From NCBI GenBank assembly GCA_002305965.1, contig DBRM01000078.1:36709-87861 (forward strand): a DNA stretch of 51,153 nucleotides. Reading direction: 5' to 3'. The stretch's first letter is position 1; each line of letters starts with the position of its first letter. Of this stretch, positions 28,113-36,740 are shown in pieces. Source of the stretch: Syntrophomonas sp. UBA1368. GTDB taxonomy: Bacteria > Bacillota > Syntrophomonadia > Syntrophomonadales > Syntrophomonadaceae. The notes below the pieces were generated by a model. The model did no database searches and was not told the origin of the DNA. It was given only the letters and a program-made list of their open reading frames with translations. A program made the position numbers and the translations under genes.

Positions 28113-29651
28113 ATGTCAGTGATTGAAATCGTTCCTGAAGTCTTTGGGGTAGGAGTTCAGGACCCGCACCTGAAACTGTTTGATGTGGTCATGGAGCTGA
28201 CCCATGGTACCAGTTACAATGCTTATCTGATCAGGGGGACCGATCATACAGCGGTTATCGATACGGTAAAAGCAGAGTTTTTCGGGGAATTTGCCGATAA
28301 TCTGGCGAAAGTGGTTGATCTGCAGGAGATTGATTACCTGGTGATCCAGCATGCGGAACCGGATCATGCCGGTTCAATCCGAATGCTGTTGGATCTGGTT
28401 CCGGAGCTTACCATCGTAACCAATTATACTGCCTATACATTTCTGAAAAAAATCGTCAACCGGGATTTTAAAGTAAAATTTGTGGCCCATGACGGTGAAT
28501 TGGATCTGGGAGGGAAAACATTACGGTTTATCGGGGCCCCGTTGCTGCATTGGCCGGAAACATTCTATAGTTATCTGGAAGAAGAGGGGATCCTTTTCAG
28601 CTGTGATACCTTTGGCAGTCACTATTCCGATGAACGATGGTTCAATGATCTGATCGACGGTGATTTCCTGCCTGAATTCAAGGAATATTATGATATGATC
28701 ATGGGGCATTTCAAGAAGTATATCTGGAACGCCTTGAAGCGCGTGAAAGCTTTGCCGCTAAAGATGATCTGTCCGTCCCACGGACCGATTTTAAGAGAAA
28801 ACCCGGATTATTATATCGAGCTGTATCATAACTGGACATTCAAACCAAAAACCGAGGATAAGCCAAGGATCGTGATCGCTTATGCCAGTGCCTATGGCTA
28901 CACGGAAAAAATTAAGAACGCTGTAAAAACCGGCCTGGAAACAGAAGGGGAGTTTACGGTTGAAGACTTTGACCTGACCCAGGTGCCGCTGTCAGAAGTG
29001 CTGGAAGCGGTTCATAATTGTACCGGCCTGTTGATTGGTTCGCCGACCATCAACAAGGATGCAGTAAAACCAGTTTGGGATTTACTGGGGGCATTGTCTC
29101 CGGTTGATACCAATGGAATCGTTGCCTCCGCCTTCGGCTCCTATGGATGGAGCGGGGAAGCGGTACCCAATGTGATCCAGCGGATGCGTATGCTGCGGAT
29201 GAGGATCTTACCTGGGTTCAGGACCCAGTTCAACCCTGACGATGACCAATTGGATCAAGCCAGAAAGTTTGGGCTTGCATTTGCCCAGGCAGTATCAAAT
29301 CCGGGTGAAAACCTGGAAGCGGTGCTCACTTACCAGCGGGAGGTAAATCCGCTTAACCCTTACTGCTTCAGTGAAGAAAAGTATAAGCGCAAATATGAGA
29401 ATGATGACATCATTGTCTATTGGAACCCGGATCAGTGTACCCATGATACCAATTGCTTCGTCAGTCTTTCCCGGGTATTTGCACCGGAGAAAACCCCCTG
29501 GGTAAATATCAATGGAGCCGATGTGGTTAGTATTATGAAAACCATTGATGCTTGTCCCTCCGGGGCGCTTAAATATGATCTCAAACCCGGGACATCTTTA
29601 AGCACCGAGGTGGAAAAGGGACCGGGGTGGATCAGGTATTATGAAAAATGA
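28113..29651 (+). CDS. fprA: Flavodiiron protein (FprA/ROO type) with C-terminal Fer4_19-like domain
   Basis: A 512-residue A-type flavoprotein that reduces O2 to water and/or NO to N2O. The metallo-beta-lactamase-like domain (1-250) carries the diiron ligands: His80, Glu82, Asp84 and His85 (HAEPDH), His in LLHWPET, Asp in SCDTFGSH and His in CPSHGP. A flavodoxin-like FMN domain follows (about 255-400, IAYASAYGYTE). The last roughly 70 residues (NPDQCTHDTNC ... DACPSGALKY) resemble the divergent single-cluster ferredoxin domain Fer4_19, an addition to the basic two-domain form. ATG 28113 after GGGGGAGAG is preferred to ATG 28098. It lies 26 bases after rng and may be co-transcribed. It would protect an anaerobe from oxygen. 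Confidence 0.93.
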   Translation: MSVIEIVPEVFGVGVQDPHLKLFDVVMELTHGTSYNAYLIRGTDHTAVIDTVKAEFFGEFADNLAKVVDLQEIDYLVIQHAEPDHAGSIRMLLDLVPELTIVTNYTAYTFLKKIVNRDFKVKFVAHDGELDLGGKTLRFIGAPLLHWPETFYSYLEEEGILFSCDTFGSHYSDERWFNDLIDGDFLPEFKEYYDMIMGHFKKYIWNALKRVKALPLKMICPSHGPILRENPDYYIELYHNWTFKPKTEDKPRIVIAYASAYGYTEKIKNAVKTGLETEGEFTVEDFDLTQVPLSEVLEAVHNCTGLLIGSPTINKDAVKPVWDLLGALSPVDTNGIVASAFGSYGWSGEAVPNVIQRMRMLRMRILPGFRTQFNPDDDQLDQARKFGLAFAQAVSNPGENLEAVLTYQREVNPLNPYCFSEEKYKRKYENDDIIVYWNPDQCTHDTNCFVSLSRVFAPEKTPWVNINGADVVSIMKTIDACPSGALKYDLKPGTSLSTEVEKGPGWIRYYEK

Positions 29652-29692
29652 TTTTTCACCATCTGTGTAAGATAGCTGCTGTATAATGTTTC

Positions 29693-29721
29693 TTGACTTG
29701 CTGGATGATTTGTGTTAATTT
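29693..29721 (+). promoter_or_regulatory. Sigma-A promoter of rplU-rpmA
   Basis: TTGACT at 29693-29698, 17-base spacer, TAATTT at 29716-29721 preceded by TGT (extended -10). It lies about 100 bases before rplU. Confidence 0.65.
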
Positions 29722-29727
29722 CATATG

Positions 29728-29820
29728 TGGTCGCACACTTTGTAACCGCACAGTTCGGGTTATAAATGGCAGCAAGCCTACCTGGATACTGGCGAGTCTG
29801 AATTTGTGGAGGTGCATAAA
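29728..29820 (+). ncRNA. Structured 5' leader of rplU (possible L21 autoregulatory leader)
   Basis: Between the promoter and rplU, a hairpin TAACCG-CACAGTT-CGGGTTA (one bulged G, near 29741-29762) and a short GGC-AGCAA-GCC stem can form. Firmicute rplU genes often have an L21 leader RNA at this place. I could not match the published consensus by eye, so the family assignment is tentative. Confidence 0.4.
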
Positions 29821-30135
29821 ATGTATGCAGTAATGAAAACTGGCGGAAAACAGTACAAAGTAAGTGAAGGAAATATACTTAAGGTGGAGAAGCTGGAAGC
29901 TGAAGTGGGAGACAAGATCACCTTTGAAAATATCCTTTTTCTTACCGATGGGGAAGGCAATGTAAAAGTAGGGGATCCTAATGTTAGTGAGGCGAAAGTG
30001 ATCGCTGAAGTAATAGAACAGGGCCGGGAAAAGAAAGTTGTGGTTTACAAATATAAGAAAAGAAAGAATTATCACAAAAAACAAGGACACCGGCAACCCT
30101 TTACGAAAATTAAGATCGAGAAAATAGAAGGCTGA
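29821..30135 (+). CDS. rplU: 50S ribosomal protein L21
   Basis: A 104-residue L21 with the family opening MYAVMKTGGKQYKVSEG and the C-terminal KKRKNYHKKQGHRQPFT. It binds 23S rRNA in the large subunit. ATG 29821 follows GGAGGTG at 29808-29814; the frame continues upstream to a GTG at 29806 that overlaps this site and is not used. rpmA follows after 44 bases, with no ysxB/prp gene between. Confidence 0.98.
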   Translation: MYAVMKTGGKQYKVSEGNILKVEKLEAEVGDKITFENILFLTDGEGNVKVGDPNVSEAKVIAEVIEQGREKKVVVYKYKKRKNYHKKQGHRQPFTKIKIEKIEG

Positions 30136-30179
30136 TTTGTTAGTCTTGGATAGAATGAAGGAAATCAGGAGGTGCAGAC

Positions 30180-30452
30180 ATGGCTCATAAAAAAGGTGTT
30201 GGTAGTTCCAGAAACGGAAGAGACAGCGAGTCTAAGAGACTGGGCGTTAAAAAATATGATGGTCAGGTCGTCAGGGCAGGCAACATACTGGTCAGGCAGA
30301 GAGGGACCAAGATCCATCCCGGCAATAATGTCATGATTGGCGGAGATGATACTTTATTTGCAGTAATTGACGGCAAGGTAAAGTATGAAAGAAAGGGCAA
30401 GGATAAGAAACAGGTAAGTGTTTACGCGGTAGAAGAAAACGCTGTTATGTAG
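30180..30452 (+). CDS. rpmA: 50S ribosomal protein L27 (no N-terminal extension)
   Basis: A 90-residue L27 beginning MAHKKGVGSSRNGRDS, with its flexible N-terminal tail reaching towards the peptidyl-transferase centre. Many Firmicute L27 proteins start with an extension of about 9 residues removed by the cysteine protease Prp (YsxB), whose gene normally sits between rplU and rpmA. Here both the extension and the protease gene are absent. AGGAGGTG precedes ATG 30180. Confidence 0.98.
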   Translation: MAHKKGVGSSRNGRDSESKRLGVKKYDGQVVRAGNILVRQRGTKIHPGNNVMIGGDDTLFAVIDGKVKYERKGKDKKQVSVYAVEENAVM

Positions 30453-30474
30453 ACCAAAGATATGATTTAACTGA

Positions 30475-30499
30475 CCCCTGGAAATTTTCAGGGGTTTTT
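30475..30499 (+). terminator. Terminator after rpmA
   Basis: Stem CCCCTG / CAGGGG with loop GAAATTTT, followed by TTTTTG. Confidence 0.9.
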
Positions 30500-30530
30500 G
30501 TTATATTAGGGAAAAAATGGGGGGATCAAA

Positions 30531-30977
30531 ATGGACGCTGATAGAACAGTCGCGCTGCTCAGAAAAATGAGACATGATTTTGGCAATCATCTGCAAGTCA
30601 TTAGCGGATACCTGGAGTTGAATCATCCTGAAAAAGTCCGGCAGTATGTGGATAAACTAATCTTGAATGCCAGAACCGAACGTGTGGTTTTTGAAGCGTC
30701 TGAAGGTGAAACCGCCCTCTATTTGTATGAACAGATGCTTACGGCGTATGATTATGATATAAAACTGATCTATCAAAAGATCGATATAGCTTCTGTGGAA
30801 CCATTGATGCGGGCCAATGAACCTTTACATACATTAATACAATTGAAAGAAAAAAAACCAGCCGCTGAATTGACAGTGGAAGTTGTAATCGGCACCACTT
30901 TGGAACAAGATATCTATATCGATTACTTTACAGAAGATTTTGCAGGTGAGCCTCAGCGTTTATTGATCAGGAAGTGA
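30531..30977 (+). CDS. Spo0B-like phosphotransferase-domain protein
   Basis: A 148-residue protein. The N-terminal part is a SpoOB-type helical hairpin with LLRKMRHDFGNHLQVISGYLEL; His15 in RHDFGNH is the candidate phospho-acceptor. The rest is shorter than the ATPase-like C-terminal domain of Bacillus Spo0B (about 192 residues in total) and I do not recognise an ATP site. Its place between rpmA and obg is exactly that of spo0B in Bacillus, supporting a role in a phosphorelay to Spo0A. ATG 30531 follows GGGGGG. obg starts 4 bases downstream. Confidence 0.8.
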   Translation: MDADRTVALLRKMRHDFGNHLQVISGYLELNHPEKVRQYVDKLILNARTERVVFEASEGETALYLYEQMLTAYDYDIKLIYQKIDIASVEPLMRANEPLHTLIQLKEKKPAAELTVEVVIGTTLEQDIYIDYFTEDFAGEPQRLLIRK

Positions 30978-30981
30978 GAAC

Positions 30982-32244
30982 ATGTTTGTTGATTATGCCA
31001 AAATAAATGTAAAAGCCGGAGACGGAGGCAACGGGGTCGTTGCTTTCCGGCGTGAAAAGTATGTCCCCATGGGGGGGCCTTCCGGAGGCGACGGGGGGCG
31101 CGGCGGCAGCATTGTTATTAAAGCTGATGAAGGACTAAGTACTTTAATGGACTTTAAATACCGGCGCCACTTTAAAGGGAAACGCGGGAGCCACGGTCAG
31201 GGAAAAAACATGCATGGTGCCGGCGGCGAAGATACCATCATTCTGGTACCGCCAGGTACGGTCATCAAAGATGACGATACTGACGAGGTCATTGCTGACC
31301 TGACCAGACATGGACAGCAAGTGGTTGTTGCCAAAGGAGGAAGAGGCGGCAGAGGCAATGCCCGCTTTGCGACGGCCATTAATAAGGCACCTTCCCTTGC
31401 GGAAAATGGAGAACCGGGCGAAGAAAGATGGATCAGGCTGGAATTAAAACTTCTGGCTGATATTGGACTGGTCGGTTATCCCAATGCAGGCAAATCAACT
31501 TTGATCTCCAAAGTTTCCGCAGCCAAACCCAAAATAGCGGATTATCCTTTTACAACATTGGTGCCAAACTTAGGAGTGGTCAGGTTAAACAGCGGAGAAT
31601 CATTTGTATTGGCTGACATCCCGGGACTCATTGAGGGAGCACATGAAGGTGCAGGGTTGGGACATCGCTTTTTACGACATATTGAAAGAACCAGGGTATT
31701 GATCTTTGTTCTGGACACAGCCCAGACTGAAAACCGCGATGTACTGGATGACTATCATACGCTGCGAAGGGAATTGGAAAAATTCCATCCCAGTCTGGCC
31801 AGCAAACCTTATTTGATCGCTGCCAATAAAATGGACTTACCTGAAGCCCGGAATAATATCGCCAAACTGCAAGAGAAATTCGGCGATCATTTAATGATGA
31901 TTTCCGCTGCCACCGGAAAAGGAACGCAAGAATTGATGGCCAGAGCCTATCAGCTGTTATCCAGCATACCAATGGAAGAAACGGTAGCTGGAGATGAGGT
32001 GGTCTTGCGCAAGTTTCATGACGAACCTGCTTTCGTGATAGAAAATATAGATGGCGTTTTCGAAGTCAGCGGTAAGAGAATAGAAAAACTTGCGGCTATG
32101 ACCAACTTTGACACTGATGAGGGATTGGAACGTTTTCAAAGGATCATAAACCGCATGGGTTTGGAAGATGCTTTACGTCAGCAGGGGATTCAGGCGGGTC
32201 AGACAGTTAGAATAAAAAATCTGGAATTTGAATACAGTGAATAG
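30982..32244 (+). CDS. obgE: GTPase Obg (CgtA)
   Basis: A 420-residue ribosome-associated GTPase. The glycine-rich Obg fold (1-157) has GGPSGGDGGRGGS. The G domain has GYPNAGKST (G1, about 165), DIPGLIEG (G3) and NKMD (G4). The C-terminal OCT domain (about 345-420) ends QTVRIKNLEFEY. It controls 50S assembly, stress response and, in Bacillus, entry into sporulation together with Spo0B. ATG 30982 has GGAAGTGAG upstream, overlapping the end of the Spo0B-like gene. Confidence 0.97.
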   Translation: MFVDYAKINVKAGDGGNGVVAFRREKYVPMGGPSGGDGGRGGSIVIKADEGLSTLMDFKYRRHFKGKRGSHGQGKNMHGAGGEDTIILVPPGTVIKDDDTDEVIADLTRHGQQVVVAKGGRGGRGNARFATAINKAPSLAENGEPGEERWIRLELKLLADIGLVGYPNAGKSTLISKVSAAKPKIADYPFTTLVPNLGVVRLNSGESFVLADIPGLIEGAHEGAGLGHRFLRHIERTRVLIFVLDTAQTENRDVLDDYHTLRRELEKFHPSLASKPYLIAANKMDLPEARNNIAKLQEKFGDHLMMISAATGKGTQELMARAYQLLSSIPMEETVAGDEVVLRKFHDEPAFVIENIDGVFEVSGKRIEKLAAMTNFDTDEGLERFQRIINRMGLEDALRQQGIQAGQTVRIKNLEFEYSE

Positions 32245-32263
32245 ATAAATCGAGGTGGTTGGG

Positions 32264-33388
32264 ATGGTAACTCGCAAAGATTTGCCCCAAAGTCAACGAA
32301 TCGTGATCAAAGTAGGGACCAGTACTTTAACTTATCCCAATGGCAAGCTGAATCTTGACCGGATGGAAAAACTGGTGAGGGAATTAGCTGATCTGCATAA
32401 TGCCGGCAAAGAAGTGATTCTGGTCAGTTCAGGTGCGATCGGAGTCGGTGCGGAAAGAATGGGGATCAAGGCAGCACCGCGAACCATACCTGACAAACAG
32501 GCCCTGGCGGCAATAGGGCAGGGCGCGCTTTTACATATGTATGAGAAATTATTTGCTGAATATGGCAAGATTGTAGCCCAGGTATTGCTCACCCGTGATG
32601 ACTTTATGGAAAGAATACGTTACCTCAACGCCACCAATGCCTTGCTGGCGATTCTTGCCATGCAGGTTATTCCTATTATCAATGAAAATGACACGGTGGT
32701 AATAGAGGAGATCAAATTCGGTGATAATGATACCTTGTCAGCTTTGGTGGCAGGAATAGCTGACGCTGACCTGCTGATTATTCTTTCAGATGTTGACGGT
32801 CTTTATGATAGTGATCCGCGGCTTAACAGCAAAGCGGTTTTGCATAACCAGGTTACCGAAATAACTGCTGAAATGGAAAACAGTGCCGGAACCAAAGGAA
32901 GCAGTTTCTCCAGCGGTGGTATGGCCACCAAACTGAAAGCTGCAGGCATGTGTATGGCAGCAGGTGTCCCCATGGTGATAGCCAATAATAATATCGATAA
33001 TGTAATCCGGCAAATCGTAAATGGAAATAATATTGGTACTTTGTTCATACCGCGGGAGGAAAAAATGCAGGCGCGCAAACGCTGGATCGCTTTTGGTTCA
33101 GTGACCCACGGCAGATTGATCATTGATGACGGGGCATTAACAGCCCTGGTCAAAAGAGGCAAGAGCTTGCTTCCCTCCGGAATCATAGAAGTTGAAGAGG
33201 AATTTGGCCGGGGTGATGTGGTGTCAGTGATTACGTCTCAAGGACATGAGATCGCCCGGGGTATGGTCAATTACAGTTCCGAGGAGATCAAGCTGATTGC
33301 CGGCCGCAAATCGGCAGACATTGCGAAAATATTGATGACTAAAGATTACGATGAAGTGATCCATCGGAATAACCTTTGGGTAAAGTAA
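32264..33388 (+). CDS. proB: Glutamate 5-kinase
   Basis: A 374-residue enzyme for the first step of proline synthesis (glutamate plus ATP to glutamyl-5-phosphate). The amino-acid kinase domain (1-260) has IVIKVGTSTLT, LVSSGAIGVG and the ENDTV and GTKGSSFSSGGMATKLKAA blocks. A C-terminal PUA domain (about 280-370) may mediate regulation. ATG 32264 after GAGGTGG (32252-32258) is preferred over GTG 32255, which lies inside that site. proA follows after 26 bases. Confidence 0.96.
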   Translation: MVTRKDLPQSQRIVIKVGTSTLTYPNGKLNLDRMEKLVRELADLHNAGKEVILVSSGAIGVGAERMGIKAAPRTIPDKQALAAIGQGALLHMYEKLFAEYGKIVAQVLLTRDDFMERIRYLNATNALLAILAMQVIPIINENDTVVIEEIKFGDNDTLSALVAGIADADLLIILSDVDGLYDSDPRLNSKAVLHNQVTEITAEMENSAGTKGSSFSSGGMATKLKAAGMCMAAGVPMVIANNNIDNVIRQIVNGNNIGTLFIPREEKMQARKRWIAFGSVTHGRLIIDDGALTALVKRGKSLLPSGIIEVEEEFGRGDVVSVITSQGHEIARGMVNYSSEEIKLIAGRKSADIAKILMTKDYDEVIHRNNLWVK

Positions 33389-33414
33389 AAACTAGCAGGG
33401 GAGAGATTTTAAAG

Positions 33415-34674
33415 ATGAGTGACGGCGGGCAGAAATATTTGATGGAGCAGGGTAAACTGGCCAGGCAAGCCGCCAGAATATTAGCTGTAGCAGATACCAG
33501 ACAAAAAAATAACGCTCTTTTAAGGATGGCAGATGATCTGGAAAAAGCCGCTGATGAAATCATCGCTGCCAACCGTATTGACTTGCAGGCCGGGCAGGAA
33601 ATGGGTTTGACCTCGGCTTTGCTGGAAAGGCTGACTTTGGATAAAGGACGGATCACCGGCATGGCGGAAGGATTACGGGAAATAAGTCTTCTGCCGGACC
33701 CCATCGGCGAAGTACTGGAGATAAACCGCCGTCCCAATGGCCTGGAAGTAGGCAGGGTAAGGACGCCAATCGGCGTAATAGGGATCATATATGAATCAAG
33801 GCCAAATGTTACTGCGGATGCGGCTGGTCTATGCTTAAAATCCGGCAATGCCATTTTACTCAGAGGCGGGGAAGAAGCATTAAATTCCAATCGTGTTATC
33901 GCCCGCGTCATTGCTGAAGCGGCTATGACATCCGGTTTACCTGCCGGGGCTATTCAACTGGTGGACAGCCCTGACCGACAGTTGGTAATACAAATGATGA
34001 AAATGAATGATTATATCGATTGCCTGATCCCCCGGGGGGGAGCAGGGCTTAAGAAAACTGTTATGGCGCATGCCTCTGTTCCATATATCATGACCGGGAT
34101 GGGCAACTGTCATGTTTATGTTGATGAGTTTGCCGATTTGAGTAAAGCCCGGAGGATCGTGATCAATGCCAAAGTGCAGAGGCCTTCAGTATGTAATGCC
34201 ATTGAAAATTTGCTGGTCCATAAGGCAGCAGCAACAAAATTTATGCCCTTGATAGCTGAAGAGTTACGAGAAGCAGGAGTAGAAATTCGGGGCTGTCAGG
34301 CAACCAGGGAAATCGTACCCTGGATAAAAGCTGCTGCCGAATCGGACTGGGATGAAGAATATCTGGATCTGATCATTGCCGTTAAAATAGTGAAAGATTT
34401 GGACGAAGCCATTGAACATATCAATACACATGGAACGGGACACAGTGAAGCCATTGTCAGTGAAAACTATACCAATGTACGCCGCTTTATGAACGCAGTC
34501 GATGCGGCGGCAGTCTATGCCAATGCCTCCACCCGCTTTACAGATGGAAACGAATTTGGTTTCGGAGCTGAAATGGGAATCAGCACGCAAAAACTGCATG
34601 CACGCGGTCCTATGGGCCTGCGGGAACTTACCACCACTAAATTTATAATCTATGGTGACGGGCAGATCCGCTGA
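33415..34674 (+). CDS. proA: Glutamate-5-semialdehyde dehydrogenase
   Basis: A 419-residue NADPH-dependent aldehyde-dehydrogenase-fold enzyme for the second proline step. Family motifs are GVIGIIYESRPNVTADA, ILLRGGEEA and the catalytic Cys region QRPSVCNAIENLLVH; the C-terminus has GRGPMGLRELTT-like residues (ARGPMGLRELTTTKF). ATG 33415 follows GGGGAGAG at 33398-33405; an upstream in-frame ATG at 33376 overlaps proB and lacks a site. No proC is present in the window. Confidence 0.96.
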   Translation: MSDGGQKYLMEQGKLARQAARILAVADTRQKNNALLRMADDLEKAADEIIAANRIDLQAGQEMGLTSALLERLTLDKGRITGMAEGLREISLLPDPIGEVLEINRRPNGLEVGRVRTPIGVIGIIYESRPNVTADAAGLCLKSGNAILLRGGEEALNSNRVIARVIAEAAMTSGLPAGAIQLVDSPDRQLVIQMMKMNDYIDCLIPRGGAGLKKTVMAHASVPYIMTGMGNCHVYVDEFADLSKARRIVINAKVQRPSVCNAIENLLVHKAAATKFMPLIAEELREAGVEIRGCQATREIVPWIKAAAESDWDEEYLDLIIAVKIVKDLDEAIEHINTHGTGHSEAIVSENYTNVRRFMNAVDAAAVYANASTRFTDGNEFGFGAEMGISTQKLHARGPMGLRELTTTKFIIYGDGQIR

Positions 34675-34771
34675 TTACGATCAAACCTGGTTTGGCTAAA
34701 AGTATGTATTGCTGAAAATGCGGCTTTACTCGAAGTGCATTCATAATGTTGTTCCAATTGATGTAAATTAT

Positions 34772-34800
34772 GGGTACCGCCCGTTGGATGGTACCCTTTT
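34772..34800 (+). terminator. Terminator after proA
   Basis: Perfect 7-bp stem GGGTACC / GGTACCC with a TTTT tail. Confidence 0.8.
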
Positions 34801-34823
34801 ATAAATATCTATTGGGATGAGAA

Positions 34824-35858
34824 TTACTCAATGATTTCAAATTGATAACCCTTTAGTTTTGCCTGGTTTTCAGGGCTTAAGATATATTCCCGGTCCAAAG
34901 GGATGCGGTTGACAGTACTGCCGCATAATTCTGTGGAAAGATAGCGAAGCCCGTTATCATTGACAATGGTAACGATCCTTTCTAATTGAGGATATTTGCG
35001 CGCCAGTTTTAAGGCTGCGGCAACATTGCATCCCGAAGAAATACCGCAGAATATACCTTCCTTTTTGGTGATTTCCTGAGCGGTTTTGATGGATTCTTCC
35101 GAGGAAACCAAAATCATACCATCGATATAATCCAGATCTAAAATAGGCGGGATCAGCCCGTCAGCGATGCCTTGAATTTTATGCCCCCCGATTTTCCCAT
35201 GAGCCAAAATTGGGGATTCTGCTGGTTCCGAGATAAATATTTTGATCGCCGGATTCTTTTCCTTAAGGTATTTAGCCGTGCCGGTCACCGTGCCGCCGGT
35301 TCCCTGGCACATTATAAAAGCGTCAAGATGACCGCCGGTTTGCTCCCATATTTCCGGAGCGGTATTTTCAATATGCGCCTGCAGGTTTTCCTGCCTTTCA
35401 AATTGCCCTATTTCAAATATTTTATCTCCATATTCCGCTTTCAGTCTCTCAACTTCCTCCAACACCAGATCCACGTCCGTCTCGGCACCAGGCGTTAGTA
35501 CCAGTCTGGCACCATAGGCCTGGATGGTTTTCTTCCGTTCTTCAGTCATTCCCTCCGGCATTACGATTATAACCGGATACCCCATGGCTGCGCCTACCAT
35601 AGCAGTGGCAATACCTGTATTGCCAGTCGTCCCTTCCAGTAAAGTCATGCCTGGTTTCAGGTCTCCTCTTTGTTCCGCTTTTTCCACGATCGCATAGACC
35701 ACCCGGTCTTTCAGGCTGCCGCTGGGATTCGTATACTCCAATTTTACGCAAATATCTGCCTGGCAGTTCTGGCTTATCTTTTTCAGCCTGATCAAAGGAG
35801 TCAGGCCGATCGATTCCAGAACATTATCATAAATATTCTGGTTCCTGTTCCAATTCAT
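34824..35858 (-). CDS. cysK: PLP-dependent cysteine synthase family protein
   Basis: A 344-residue fold-type II PLP enzyme. The Schiff-base lysine is Lys50 in SGSLKDR; the substrate loop EGTTGNTG, the PLP phosphate loop GTGGTVTGT and SEPAESPIL are all present. The family makes cysteine from O-acetylserine and sulfide, but cystathionine beta-synthase-type members look similar, so substrate is not certain. ATG 35858 has GGAGGGG upstream. Together with the next gene upstream on the same strand it is inserted between proA and nadD. Confidence 0.87.
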   Translation of the reverse strand: MNWNRNQNIYDNVLESIGLTPLIRLKKISQNCQADICVKLEYTNPSGSLKDRVVYAIVEKAEQRGDLKPGMTLLEGTTGNTGIATAMVGAAMGYPVIIVMPEGMTEERKKTIQAYGARLVLTPGAETDVDLVLEEVERLKAEYGDKIFEIGQFERQENLQAHIENTAPEIWEQTGGHLDAFIMCQGTGGTVTGTAKYLKEKNPAIKIFISEPAESPILAHGKIGGHKIQGIADGLIPPILDLDYIDGMILVSSEESIKTAQEITKKEGIFCGISSGCNVAAALKLARKYPQLERIVTIVNDNGLRYLSTELCGSTVNRIPLDREYILSPENQAKLKGYQFEIIE

Positions 35859-35888
35859 CTTACTTCCCCTCCATAAATGATTGAATTC

Positions 35889-36509
35889 TCATAAAGGCCA
35901 GTCAGCCTTGAATGTCAGTGTTCTTTTGAGTTTGACTTCTTCCGTTAACGGAAGTGCGGCAAAGAAATCTGGCTTTATTGCGGTTTCTTTTTTGAAAAGT
36001 ATCAGCAGTTGCTCAAAGAACTGCTGGTGATGATTGGTATCCCGCAAAGTCAAACCCTTCTCTGCCAGCTTTTCTCCTATGGTTAGGTTAATTTTATTTT
36101 CATAATCAGCCAGACTGATAAAAAATTCTTTCCAGGGCTGCAAACTTTCTTCTTTTTCCCAATCGATCCCGGGGCAGACAAAATGCCGGCAGATCGATTC
36201 ACGTTGCAGCTGCTGCAGTTTACAGCCGCCTGCTTTGCTATGAAACCGACAGCGATAGGAATTTCCTTCAGGGGTGTTGTTGACCGTGATCGAATAATCC
36301 AAAATGGTTAAACCGGGCAAATGCAAAATGTGATCCAGCAGATCAGTATGGTTTTCCAGCAGATAAGCAAAATCACAGGGATAAAAAACCGGAGAATAGT
36401 ATCCGCAGCACCCTTTATCATCTTCCCGGGGACATTCACGGCACAAATCCACTTCGATATAGCTCCTGAGGCCAAGATTATGAAAAATCATGGTTATGGT
36501 TTTTTCCAT
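35889..36509 (-). CDS. Cysteine-rich protein, possible metal or Fe-S binding
   Basis: A 206-residue soluble protein that I do not assign to a named family. It has Cys23, Cys26, Cys34, Cys35 and Cys45 near the N-terminus (CRECP...GCCGYY...YPCDF), and further pairs in the middle (CRFH, GGC, ICRHFVC). The layout resembles proteins of the YkgJ-type zinc/iron chelating group. It starts 30 bases upstream of the cysteine synthase gene on the same strand and probably shares its transcript, which suggests a sulfur or Fe-S context. GGAG lies 12 bases before the ATG, a loose spacing. Confidence 0.65.
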   Translation of the reverse strand: MEKTITMIFHNLGLRSYIEVDLCRECPREDDKGCCGYYSPVFYPCDFAYLLENHTDLLDHILHLPGLTILDYSITVNNTPEGNSYRCRFHSKAGGCKLQQLQRESICRHFVCPGIDWEKEESLQPWKEFFISLADYENKINLTIGEKLAEKGLTLRDTNHHQQFFEQLLILFKKETAIKPDFFAALPLTEEVKLKRTLTFKADWPL

Positions 36510-36740
36510 GGCAGTAATGTGCTCCTTAACAAGTCCTTTATATTATAGAGGTTTTGTCTGAGGGTTTAAAGGATAAAAAACCAAGGTCTTTCACTTGCCT
36601 GCAAGGGAAAATATCCTTGCTATAAACTACTTCCGCCTGCGGATTCATAGATTTATTCGGATTTGGCATTTTTTTGCCACTATAGTACAATTTATATGAG
36701 TTTTATTTGACTAAGCATTATGTAAAGGTGGGCTTTCATC

